Shown: piece after piece, positions 53,804-62,028 of the stretch
Numbering within the stretch: the stretch's first letter is position 1
Layout: every line of letters starts with the position of its first letter
NCBI GenBank assembly: GCA_016721765.1
Contig: JADKHO010000004.1
Coordinates: forward strand, 124,001-188,000
DNA from: Bacteroidota bacterium
GTDB lineage: Bacteria; Bacteroidota; Bacteroidia; UBA4408
Length of the DNA stretch: 64,000 nt
Reading direction: 5' to 3'
Notes under the pieces: generated by a model
Database searches by the model: none
Seen by the model: only the letters and a program-made list of their open reading frames with translations
Told to the model about the DNA's origin: nothing
Made by a program: the position numbers and the translations under genes

Positions 53804-54354
53804 GAACTTTTTTTGTTTTTGGCTTCAAACTCTTTAATCAATTCCTCGTCTGTTTTACCTAAGTTATCAATACAGGCTTTTGCATCTTGAGAAATTCTTT
53901 CATCAGGAAATTTCTTTATTACTTCACGATACAATTGCTCTGCCTGACCTAATTGGTGCAATTGATTTTCATATATAAAGGCCTGTAAAAACAAGCAGTA
54001 GGATGCCTTTTTAAAATCAGGATAATTCTCATATACCGTTTTAAAAAAACCTATTGCTTCTTGCGAATGATTCAAACTGCTGGATATCTCGCCTGCTTTA
54101 AATAAATAATCGGCTGCCAACTTCGTCGTCGGATAATCCTTCACAATATTAGCATACACATTCACCGTTTTTTGCGCAGCAACCTTATTAAATCCTGCAT
54201 CGGGATTGGCATACAACAATTTTTCCATCGAATCAATCTGTTGTATATACATGGCTTCACTCACCTTTTCAGGTGCATTTTTCTTCGCATCGTTCGAACA
54301 AGATGCCATAGCAACGATAATTATAAGGCAATAAATACTGTTTAATTTAGTCAT
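53800..54354 (-). CDS. TPR lipoprotein
   Basis: A 184-residue protein with a lipoprotein signal peptide; the lipobox is MASC with Cys19. Residues 60-175 contain three TPR-like helical pairs (KLAADYLFKAGEISSSLNHS, QEAIGFFKTVYENYPDF, QAEQLYREVIKKFPDE). The proteins are similar to YbgF/BamD-style periplasmic scaffolds. It follows def at a distance of 228 bp filled with repeats. Function unknown. Confidence 0.8.
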   Translation of the reverse strand: MTKLNSIYCLIIIVAMASCSNDAKKNAPEKVSEAMYIQQIDSMEKLLYANPDAGFNKVAAQKTVNVYANIVKDYPTTKLAADYLFKAGEISSSLNHSQEAIGFFKTVYENYPDFKKASYCLFLQAFIYENQLHQLGQAEQLYREVIKKFPDERISQDAKACIDNLGKTDEELIKEFEAKNKKSS

Positions 54355-54582
54355 GGTATTGTGTTGTGAATTGAGTTATTTGTTATTGAGTTATTGATTT
54401 GTCGAGTTGTTGAAATTATTAATTTCCTATGTCATCCTGAGCGTAGTCGAAGGATGAGTTTTTGAGTAATGAGATTTAAAATGTAATTAATTGTTATTCT
54501 GCCCTATAACTAAATTAGTAAATTTGTGAAGATTCGTTTATCCGCAACCAACATCAGCTAATCGGCTAATCATCAAATCAGC
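54355..54582 (-). repeat. Repeat-built spacer between def and the TPR lipoprotein gene
   Basis: On the minus strand from the def stop: AATAGGCT, GATTTGAT, GATTAGCC, GATTAGCT (54587-54556, with the TAG stop inside the first), then GGTTGCGGATAAACGAATC (54550-54530). Next is a CATCCTTCGACTACGCTCAG hairpin-type element (54457-54432). Last is a run of CAATAACTCAATAACAAATA units (about 54402-54362) up to the ATG. Order and sense match 51260-51537. Confidence 0.85.
54432..54457. repeat. TCATCCTGAGCGTAGTCGAAGGATGA-type dispersed repeat
   Basis: Arms TCATCCT and AGGATGA flank GAGCGTAGTCGA. I recall close variants of this sequence from intergenic DNA of many Bacteroidota and other environmental bacteria. 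It is embedded in the larger def-TPR spacer. Confidence 0.7.
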
Positions 54583-55143
54583 CTATTTTTTCACCGGAAA
54601 TTTCATCCCATAATCCACATCTACTTTGCCTTTGCTGATATCGTTGAGCTTACCACGGATAAGTGTTTTTTTTAATGGATTTAATTTATCGGTAAATAAT
54701 TTCCCTTCAATATGGTCGTATTCGTGTTGAATTACACGGGCAGCCAGTCCACTAAATTCCTCTTCATAAAAATCCCAATGCTCATCATAATACTGAACAA
54801 CAATGATAGGCTTACGCATAATATCCTCACGAATACCGGGAATACTCAAACATCCTTCATTAAAAGCCCACTCCTCTCCTGTTTCTTCTAGTATCACCGG
54901 ATTAATAAATACCTGCACGAAATCCTTCAGCTCCGGTTCTTTATCCTCAAAAGGCGATGCGTCTACAATAAATAAACGGATCGACTTGCCAACTTGTGGT
55001 GCTGCCAATCCTACACCATGCGCATTGTCCATGGTATCAAACATATTGTCGATTAGCTCCTTTAATTTAGGATAATCTTTATCAATTTCTTTCGCTACTT
55101 TTTTTAATACGGGGTCGCCGTAAGCTACTATCGGTAAAATCAT
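54583..55143 (-). CDS. def: Peptide deformylase
   Basis: Removes the formyl group from nascent N-terminal Met. The 186-residue metalloenzyme has all three motifs: GVGLAAPQVG (motif 1, near 44), EGCLSIPG (motif 2, metal Cys, near 98) and QHEYDHIEGKLF (motif 3, HExxH, near 140). Its start overlaps the end of ruvX by 4 bp. The TAG stop lies in the first unit of an 8-bp repeat. Confidence 0.94.
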   Translation of the reverse strand: MILPIVAYGDPVLKKVAKEIDKDYPKLKELIDNMFDTMDNAHGVGLAAPQVGKSIRLFIVDASPFEDKEPELKDFVQVFINPVILEETGEEWAFNEGCLSIPGIREDIMRKPIIVVQYYDEHWDFYEEEFSGLAARVIQHEYDHIEGKLFTDKLNPLKKTLIRGKLNDISKGKVDVDYGMKFPVKK

Positions 55144-55580
55144 TCCGGCTTATTCTGCTGATTTATAAATTTTAAATGCTCCATAAAGGACTGTAAAATA
55201 AGGGTTGCGCTAACTTTGTCGACTGTTTCCTTATTTTGACGATCCTTCTTTTTCACTCCTCCATCAATCATCGCTTGAAATGCCATTTTTGACGTAAAGC
55301 GTTCATCCATACGTTCCACTTTCATTGTCGGGAAACGGTTCTTAAATTCTTTTACAAATTTTTCCGTCATCTCTGTCGAATGTGAATCACTTAGGTTTAA
55401 CCGTTTAGGTTCACCCACCACTACACATTCAACAGCCTCCTTCGCAAAATAGTTTTTCAAAAAAACAAAAATCTCTTTGGTCGGAACGGTATCCAGCCCA
55501 TTTGAAATTAGCTGTAAAGTATCTGTAACAGCTATTCCTACACGCTTCCCACCATAATCAATCGCTAAAATGCGCGCCAT
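55140..55580 (-). CDS. ruvX: YqgF/RuvX family RNase H-fold nuclease (pre-16S rRNA / Holliday junction type)
   Basis: 146 residues, the normal length. The RNase H-like core shows ILAIDYGGKRVGIAVTD at the start (catalytic Asp7), VVGEPKRL, and VERMDERFTSKMA with a later acidic residue in VDKVSATLILQSF. The family is credited with 16S rRNA 5' maturation. It is the first gene of a def operon. A -7-like TATCTTTG is 28 bp upstream (minus strand 55615-55608). Confidence 0.92.
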   Translation of the reverse strand: MARILAIDYGGKRVGIAVTDTLQLISNGLDTVPTKEIFVFLKNYFAKEAVECVVVGEPKRLNLSDSHSTEMTEKFVKEFKNRFPTMKVERMDERFTSKMAFQAMIDGGVKKKDRQNKETVDKVSATLILQSFMEHLKFINQQNKPE

Positions 55581-55607
55581 GAATTTTTCGTTTTTTTAAA
55601 TGTGCTG

Positions 55608-55615
55608 CAAAGATA
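55608..55615 (-). promoter_or_regulatory. Putative -7 element of the ruvX-def operon
   Basis: TATCTTTG on the minus strand fits TAnnTTTG; a TTG lies 18 bases further upstream (55636-55634). Confidence 0.5.
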
Positions 55616-55764
55616 ATTTTTTGAAGCAAATTACAATCTAAGTCTGTTATGCCACTCAGCTATTTAGGTTATAAGCATTTGATGGCGTCTTGAATGCAAT
55701 TTATGCCCATAGAATGAGTTATTTTTCTCTCAAAAAAATTCAAAATCCTTTTATCAAATAAAAT

Positions 55765-55772
55765 TAACTTTG
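55765..55772 (+). promoter_or_regulatory. Putative -7 element of dapD
   Basis: TAACTTTG fits the consensus and ends 14 bases before the first possible ATG (55787), so the leader would be very short. No clear -33 TTTG. Confidence 0.5.
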
Positions 55773-55786
55773 CCTGAATCAAATAG

Positions 55787-56599
55787 ATGAACATGGAAAA
55801 AATTATAGAAGCTGCTTGGGAAAATCGCGAATTGCTTAAAGAAAAAGATACACAACAGTGCATCCGCGAAGTGATAGATTTATTAGATAAGGGCAAAGTT
55901 CGTGTTGCAGAGCCAACAGCAGAAGGTTGGAAAGTAAATGAATGGATTAAAAAAGCGGTAATACTTTATTTTCCAATTCAAAAAATGGAAACTATTGAAC
56001 TTGGCATTTTTGAATTTCACGATAAAATGAAACTAAAAACCAATTATGCCGATGCCGGTGTGCGTGTTGTTCCACATGCTGTTGCACGATATGGAGCTTT
56101 TCTCGCCAATGGTGTGATTATGATGCCTAGCTATGTAAACATAGGTGCTTATGTGGATAGTGGAACCATGGTAGATACTTGGGCCACTGTAGGTTCCTGC
56201 GCACAAATTGGTAAAGATGTACACCTCAGCGGCGGAGTAGGAATTGGAGGTGTGCTTGAGCCCATTCAAGCTGCTCCGGTAATCATTGAAGATGGCTGTT
56301 TTATTGGCTCTCGCTGCATTGTTGTGGAAGGTGTGCGTGTTGAAAAAGAAGCGGTGTTGGGAGCAAATGTGGTACTCACCATGAGCACCAAAATTATTGA
56401 TGTTACAGGACCCATGCCTATGGAACGAAAAGGTTTTGTACCGGCACGCTCTGTTGTTATCCCCGGCTCATACACCAAAGATTTTCCATCCGGAAAATAC
56501 CAAGTACCTTGTGCGTTAATAATTGGCAAGCGAAAAGAAAGTACCGATTTAAAAACATCTTTAAATGCGGCCTTGAGAGAGTTTAATGTTTCCGGATAA
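55787..56599 (+). CDS. dapD: 2,3,4,5-tetrahydropyridine-2,6-dicarboxylate N-succinyltransferase
   Basis: Succinyl-CoA-dependent step of lysine and meso-diaminopimelate synthesis. The 270-residue protein has an N-terminal helical domain and a left-handed beta helix of hexapeptide repeats from about residue 100. Examples are VNIGAYVDSGTMVDTWATVG, VHLSGGVGIGGVLEPIQAAP and GCFIGSRCIVVEGVRV. The family-specific segment AGVRVVPHAVARYGAFLANG is present. Two starts are possible (ATG at 55787 or 55793). It indicates the succinylase branch for peptidoglycan precursor supply. Confidence 0.95.
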   Translation: MNMEKIIEAAWENRELLKEKDTQQCIREVIDLLDKGKVRVAEPTAEGWKVNEWIKKAVILYFPIQKMETIELGIFEFHDKMKLKTNYADAGVRVVPHAVARYGAFLANGVIMMPSYVNIGAYVDSGTMVDTWATVGSCAQIGKDVHLSGGVGIGGVLEPIQAAPVIIEDGCFIGSRCIVVEGVRVEKEAVLGANVVLTMSTKIIDVTGPMPMERKGFVPARSVVIPGSYTKDFPSGKYQVPCALIIGKRKESTDLKTSLNAALREFNVSG

Positions 56600-56658
56600 T
56601 TTTTAACTGCAGATTAATCAAGCAAAAAAATGGTGTTATGTTTTAAATGAAATAAAGC

Positions 56659-58482
56659 ATGAGAAATTCAAAAATACATTCAAGTGTGCTAAAAAAGACC
56701 ACCAGTAAAGTAATTAGAAAGGCATACCTCATGCTTTTTCTTTGCTACTTTATTCTCTTAACCGGAGGCAAACTAGCTGCACAAACAAAACGAAAAGTTT
56801 TGTTTCTTGGAAATAGCTACACAGCTGCAAATAATTTACCACAATTGGTGCATGATGCTGCCCTTTCTGCTGGTGATACCTTAATTTTCGACAGCAATAC
56901 TCCCGGTGGTTATCAATTAATTTCTCATGCAGCCGATGTTACAAGTCAAAATAAAATTATGACTGGTACTTGGGATTATGTAGTGTTGCAAGGCCAAAGT
57001 CAAGAACCTGTTACACAATATGGAACATTTTCATCAGGCGGTACTCAATTAAATAATTTATTAAACCAATACAACCCTTGTTCGGTAGCAATGCTTTACA
57101 TGACCTGGGGTAGAAAAAATGGAGATGTTACTAATTGTGCTAATTATCCTGTGATGTGCACTTATATCGGAATGGATAGCACCTTAAAAAAAAACTATGA
57201 AAAGCTTGCAAAATCGTTAAATGCAGAAGTAAGTCCGGTTTCAGTTGTTTGGAGACATATCAGACAAAATTATCCTTCAATTCAATTGTATGATTCCGAT
57301 GAGAGTCATCCGGCAATTGCCGGCTCCTATGCTGCCGCTTGTTGTTTTTATGCCTGCCTTTTTAAAAAAGATCCTAGCCTTATTTCGTTTAATTCGAGCT
57401 TGAATCCTAACGATGCTGCAGCCATAAGAACTGCGGTTAAAACTGAAGTTTTTGACAATTTACAAGGGTGGGATTTTAAACAGCTCCCAACGTCCAACTT
57501 TAACTATTATATCGGCAGCGGTATAAATGAAGTAATTTTTAATGCTTTACCCAATAACACTGCTGAAAACTATTTATGGGATTTTGGCGATGGCGCTACC
57601 TCCACGTTATCCAATCCAATTCATTCCTATTTAGTAAACGGAACCTATACTGTATCCTTAACGACAACAAATTGCGACTTGCAGGGAATGCATACAAGCA
57701 TGTCAGATACCGTAATTCAATTTTGTAACCACACACCCAGTATATACACAATGCAATCATGGCTTTGCCTAAATGATACACTTTGGACACAAGCGGCAAC
57801 AAGCTATCAATGGTTTGTTAATGGTCAAACCATACCTGAAACAAATCAATACCTGGCGCATTATTATCAATATGCAAATGGGTCAGGCTTTTCAGTGCTT
57901 TCGAATGTGAACGGTTGTGCCGAATTGTCTAAAGCAAGCACCGATATGCCTGAATGGTCGGGCTATTATTTTGATATTTTACCTATCGCTGATCCATGCA
58001 TTGGCGATACGGTAGCATTTGCTGTATTGCACATTAATGGATTTTTATCCGGTGCTGAAATTATTCAGTGGTATAAAAATGACACACTTTTAACATCAAT
58101 GGCCAATGCAGATACTTTACTGATTTCATCTGCCGGTAAGTACGCATGTAAAGTAGTTAATCCAAATTCAAACTGCCCAACAGATACTACTTCTTATACA
58201 ATGGTATTTACATGTGGCACAATTGGTATAAAAGAAAAGGAAGAAACAATAGCTTGGAAAATATTCCCAAATCCAACATCAGAGACGATTACAGTAAAAG
58301 TTAAAGACATTAAAAAGAAAGAGCAAATTCAAATTTATGCAGCCAACGGACGTCTCAAAAAAACAATGGAAGTCACTGGTGAAACAACATTTAGCATAGC
58401 TGATTTGCCTGATGGAATGTACTTTATTCGACTCAAAAAGAATTCCCTGAATCCGATTAAATTTATCAAGCAGAAGAAATAG
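56659..58482 (+). CDS. T9SS-secreted protein with SGNH-hydrolase-like (DUF4886) and PKD domains
   Basis: A 607-residue exported protein; the signal segment (AYLMLFLCYFILLTGGKLAA) starts after about 22 basic residues, so a later start is possible. Residues about 45-265 are an SGNH/DUF4886 hydrolase: VLFLGNSYTAANNLP with the putative Ser nucleophile, YVVLQGQSQEP, and the DxxH-like DESHPAIAGSYAA. A PKD domain follows (YLWDFGDGATST, GTYTVSLTT), then Ig-like Cys-containing segments. The C-terminus is a T9SS type A sorting domain (IFPNPTSETITVKV). It probably acts as an esterase or deacetylase on extracellular glycans. Confidence 0.82.
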   Translation: MRNSKIHSSVLKKTTSKVIRKAYLMLFLCYFILLTGGKLAAQTKRKVLFLGNSYTAANNLPQLVHDAALSAGDTLIFDSNTPGGYQLISHAADVTSQNKIMTGTWDYVVLQGQSQEPVTQYGTFSSGGTQLNNLLNQYNPCSVAMLYMTWGRKNGDVTNCANYPVMCTYIGMDSTLKKNYEKLAKSLNAEVSPVSVVWRHIRQNYPSIQLYDSDESHPAIAGSYAAACCFYACLFKKDPSLISFNSSLNPNDAAAIRTAVKTEVFDNLQGWDFKQLPTSNFNYYIGSGINEVIFNALPNNTAENYLWDFGDGATSTLSNPIHSYLVNGTYTVSLTTTNCDLQGMHTSMSDTVIQFCNHTPSIYTMQSWLCLNDTLWTQAATSYQWFVNGQTIPETNQYLAHYYQYANGSGFSVLSNVNGCAELSKASTDMPEWSGYYFDILPIADPCIGDTVAFAVLHINGFLSGAEIIQWYKNDTLLTSMANADTLLISSAGKYACKVVNPNSNCPTDTTSYTMVFTCGTIGIKEKEETIAWKIFPNPTSETITVKVKDIKKKEQIQIYAANGRLKKTMEVTGETTFSIADLPDGMYFIRLKKNSLNPIKFIKQKK

Positions 58483-58549
58483 TGGTGAATTAAGGCGATA
58501 AGGTGCAAACCCAAAGGTCGATCAACAATATTTTAAAAGCCTTTCGGAT

Positions 58550-59410
58550 TTAAGGCATATAATTATCTATTTCGCTGATATCGGTTGTTGAGAGTATTGG
58601 TAAGCTGGGCAATGCAAACAGGTCCATTGTTTTAATGGTAAAGGAACCGAAAATAGAAGTTCTTATTCCGCTATATCCTAAGCTTTTGGCGGTTGAAATA
58701 AGCAAGGAATTATTAGCCCCGTTTCCATAAGGTAAGGCAAGCCACATATTGGATTGTCCGGTTGCACTTTGAATGTCATTTTTAGAATTGCCTAATTCTG
58801 CTTTTAACCAATTTTGATAATCGGTAGTATTGGAGAAATTGCTGGAGTCTTTTACGAGAAATGGATGCGTATCTGTATGACTTTCTATCGAGAACAATTT
58901 TTCGCCAGAACTACATCGGTACTGATCCATTTCAGCAATGTTAGGCCAAGTAACCCTATCTGAATCGCCCACCCAATCGGTAACCATAAAAAAAGTAGCC
59001 GGCATTCCCATTTCCTTTAATTTGGGATAAGCTATCGTGTAATCGCTGGCATGCCCATCGTCAAATGAAATAATAACTGCATCAGATGTTAATTTTTTTG
59101 CTCCGCTCTTTATTTTTACTAAATCGTCAAAACTCAATACTTGATAACCTCTCGCAGCAATAAAATTTAAATCTTCTTTAAAATCACGCCCACTTCGCTC
59201 ATACAAATCTTCGGGGTAATCGGGCACCAGCTTGTGATACATCAGAATCAGAATCCTATGTTTATTATCCAATAGCGAATCCGTACCATTAACGTTATTG
59301 GCAACTTCATTGGTTACATGATAATTATTAATTACAATTTGATCTTCTTTTTTGCACCCGAGAAAAATAACAAAAATGAAAATAATTGAAAATGCAAAAA
59401 ACTTTTTCAT
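58550..59410 (-). CDS. Polysaccharide deacetylase lipoprotein (CE4/NodB fold)
   Basis: A 286-residue protein with a lipobox (FLGC, Cys19). The NodB domain shows VIISFDDGHASDYTIAYPKL (motif 1, Asp-Asp near 116), SHTDTHPF (motif 2, HxxxH) and WLALPYGNG in place of RxPY. MYHKLVPDY precedes the domain, as in poly-GlcNAc deacetylase-like proteins. Likely a surface or periplasmic deacetylase of an N-acetylated polysaccharide. The usual Arg of motif 3 is not evident. Confidence 0.85.
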   Translation of the reverse strand: MKKFFAFSIIFIFVIFLGCKKEDQIVINNYHVTNEVANNVNGTDSLLDNKHRILILMYHKLVPDYPEDLYERSGRDFKEDLNFIAARGYQVLSFDDLVKIKSGAKKLTSDAVIISFDDGHASDYTIAYPKLKEMGMPATFFMVTDWVGDSDRVTWPNIAEMDQYRCSSGEKLFSIESHTDTHPFLVKDSSNFSNTTDYQNWLKAELGNSKNDIQSATGQSNMWLALPYGNGANNSLLISTAKSLGYSGIRTSIFGSFTIKTMDLFALPSLPILSTTDISEIDNYMP

Positions 59411-59551
59411 AGTAAAAGAGTGATTAATTTCTCCCTTTTACGCAATTTATAGAATTGATGTTACGTTCCGAACGAAATTTTCAATCAATTAAACCATCGA
59501 ATTTGTGCTAGCAAGTAGTAAAATGCAACAACCGAAAAAAAAATTTTTTAA

Positions 59552-60289
59552 TTATTTCGCCGGAGCATCATCCCCCACTTCTTCTTCAGGTTCCAATTCT
59601 ATTTTACCGCCATGGTGGTTCATTTGGCGCATTATCCAGTTTTCGCGTTTGCGCACATATTTGCTCGGTTTGCCCGGATTCCATTTGCGTGGATTTGGCA
59701 GCACAGCAGCAATTAAAGCAGCTTCCCCTTGGTTGATTTTTTTTGCATCTTTCTTAAAGTATTCTCGCGAAGCTGCCTGAGCACCATATACCCCATCACC
59801 CATCTCAATCACATTTAAGTATACTTCCATAATTCGTTCCTTGCTCCAGAAGAGCTCAATTAAGGTTGTAAAATATACTTCAAAGCCTTTACGCACCCAG
59901 CTTCTCCCCTGCCATAAAAAAACATTTTTTGCTGTTTGCTGTGAAATTGTACTGGCGCCTCTAAGCTTTTTTCCCTTTTTTTTCTCATTGTATTTCATGG
60001 CCTTTTCTATTGCCTTCATATCAAAACCATGATGCTCCAAAAAAAGTTGGTCTTCTGAACAAATAACAGCTAAGGATAAATTGGGTGAGATATTTTCAAT
60101 AGGCTCCCAATCCTTTTTGCATTTAATTTTTTTTCCTTCAGCCATCTGATCCACCATACGTGTAAGCATTAATGGGGTAAAAGGTATAGGCACCCACCTA
60201 AAAAGTATTACTGAAATGACACTTGCCGCAATAAAAATAAGCGCAGCCCGCCAGCAAAACCGCCATACTTTTTTTAAAATTTCCTTCAT
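59552..60289 (-). CDS. mtgA: Monofunctional peptidoglycan glycosyltransferase
   Basis: A 245-residue GT51 enzyme that polymerises lipid II. One N-terminal membrane helix (residues 12-32) anchors it. GT51 motifs are AVICSEDQLFLEHHGFD (catalytic Glu in EDQ-x-F-x-x-H), RGASTISQQTAKNVFLW, KERIMEVYLNVIEMG and AALIAAVLPNPRKWNP. An acidic C-terminal tail (ELEPEEEVGDD) follows. It ends 20 bp before fhs on the same strand direction, fhs being upstream. Confidence 0.93.
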   Translation of the reverse strand: MKEILKKVWRFCWRAALIFIAASVISVILFRWVPIPFTPLMLTRMVDQMAEGKKIKCKKDWEPIENISPNLSLAVICSEDQLFLEHHGFDMKAIEKAMKYNEKKKGKKLRGASTISQQTAKNVFLWQGRSWVRKGFEVYFTTLIELFWSKERIMEVYLNVIEMGDGVYGAQAASREYFKKDAKKINQGEAALIAAVLPNPRKWNPGKPSKYVRKRENWIMRQMNHHGGKIELEPEEEVGDDAPAK

Positions 60290-60309
60290 ATATGAGTGTT
60301 AAAGCAAAA

Positions 60310-62001
60310 CTAGGACAAACCTGAGATTCTTCCCGTAATATCAATGTCCATTTTCTCAGAAGCCGGTATAGCAGGAAGCCCCGGCATACGCATCATTTCA
60401 CCTAAGATTGGAATCACAAAACCTGCACCTGCAGCAAATTCAAATTCACGCACGTTAATTACAAAATCCCTTGGTCTACCGATTTTGCTTTCATTATCAC
60501 TCAATGACTTTTGTGTTTTGGCCATGCAAATTGGAAGTTTATCCAAATTAAGTGCTACTATAGTTTTAAGCTGTTGTCGCGCTGTATTGGAATATTCCAC
60601 ATGATCAGCACCATATATCTCCGTAGCAATAATTTTAATTTTCTCTTCCACTGAAAGGTTCCAATCATACAGTTTTTTAAAGTGATTCACATCCTTTTCA
60701 ATAGCATCCACAACGGCATTTGCAAGCTCCTTTGTTCCTTCGCCACCCAACTCAAATCCTTTCGAAACGACTGCATTTACTGCTAATTTTGCACATTCAC
60801 TTATCACAAAGTTTACCTCTTCTTCCGAATCACTAAAGAAATGATTAATGGCGACCACCGGAGTGATTCCAAATTTTTTACAGTTTTCGATATGTTTAAA
60901 CAAATTTTCAAATCCTCTTTTCACATATTCCAAATTCGGAGTATTGTATTCTTCTTTTTTGGCGCCACCATGATGACGCAGAGCACGAATAGTAGCCACT
61001 AACACAATTGCATGCGGTTCCAATCCGGCATAACCGCACTTAATATTCATAAATTTTTCAGCACCCAAATCTGCACCGAATCCCGCTTCAGTTACCACAT
61101 AATCCCCTAACGACAATCCCATTTTTGTGGCTATAATGGTGTTAGTGCCTTGCGCAATGTTCGCAAAAGGGCCTCCATGAAGTATAGCAGGATTTCCTTC
61201 CAAGGTTTGCACCAAATTGGGTTTAATGGCATCTTTTAAGAGCAATGCCATTGCACCTTCGGCATTCAAATCGCGCGCATAAATTGCTTTTTTATCAAAA
61301 GTAAAACCGATGAAAATATTTCCCAATCGCTTTTTTAAATCTTCCAAATCTTTCGACATGCAAAGGATTGCCATTACTTCGCTGGCTGCCGTAATATTAA
61401 ATCCATCTTCGCGAGGGATACCATTTGCGGTTCCTCCAATTCCAATAATAATATTGCGTAAGGAGCGGTCGTTCATATCCATTACGCGCTTCCATGCGAT
61501 GGTGCGGGGATCAATATTTAAACTGCGCGATTTACTTTGAAGGTTATTATCGATTAATGCCGACAATAAATTATTAGCCTTTTCAACAGCTGAAAAATCT
61601 CCGGTAAAATGAAGGTTAATGTCCTCCATCGGAATCACTTGAGAATAGCCCCCGCCAGCAGCACCACCTTTCATTCCGAAAACTGGACCCAAAGAAGGTT
61701 CTCTTAAAACAACTATGGCCTTTTTTCCAATTTTATTTAAGCCTTCATTCAAGCCAATGGATACTGTAGTTTTTCCTTCTCCTGCAGGTGTTGGGTTTAT
61801 TGCGGTAACTAAAATTAATTTTCCTTTTGCAACTTTTTCCGCATCAATAAGCTCGAGCGGCAATTTTGCTTTGTGTTTGCCATAATATTGTAAATCATCG
61901 TTTGAGATATTAATTTTTGCAGCAACATCCTTGATGTGTTCAATTGCAGCATTTTGCGCTATTTCCAAGTCACCGGGCACTGTCTGATTTTTTGAAACCA
62001 T
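60310..62001 (-). CDS. fhs: Formate-tetrahydrofolate ligase
   Basis: ATP-dependent synthesis of 10-formyl-THF from formate. 563 residues, normal for the family. Motifs are the P-loop NPTPAGEGKTTVSIGL near residue 70, LREPSLGPVFGMKGGAAGGG near 99, FTGDFSAVEKANNLLSALID, and GPFANIAQGTNTIIAT near 275. It supplies one-carbon units for purine synthesis; purL lies nearby on the same strand beyond the ATPase gene. The GTG/ATG question does not arise: the ATG at 62001 gives the family start. Confidence 0.95.
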   Translation of the reverse strand: MVSKNQTVPGDLEIAQNAAIEHIKDVAAKINISNDDLQYYGKHKAKLPLELIDAEKVAKGKLILVTAINPTPAGEGKTTVSIGLNEGLNKIGKKAIVVLREPSLGPVFGMKGGAAGGGYSQVIPMEDINLHFTGDFSAVEKANNLLSALIDNNLQSKSRSLNIDPRTIAWKRVMDMNDRSLRNIIIGIGGTANGIPREDGFNITAASEVMAILCMSKDLEDLKKRLGNIFIGFTFDKKAIYARDLNAEGAMALLLKDAIKPNLVQTLEGNPAILHGGPFANIAQGTNTIIATKMGLSLGDYVVTEAGFGADLGAEKFMNIKCGYAGLEPHAIVLVATIRALRHHGGAKKEEYNTPNLEYVKRGFENLFKHIENCKKFGITPVVAINHFFSDSEEEVNFVISECAKLAVNAVVSKGFELGGEGTKELANAVVDAIEKDVNHFKKLYDWNLSVEEKIKIIATEIYGADHVEYSNTARQQLKTIVALNLDKLPICMAKTQKSLSDNESKIGRPRDFVINVREFEFAAGAGFVIPILGEMMRMPGLPAIPASEKMDIDITGRISGLS

Positions 62002-62028
62002 TTTCTTTTCGTTTTTAATTTATTCTTG

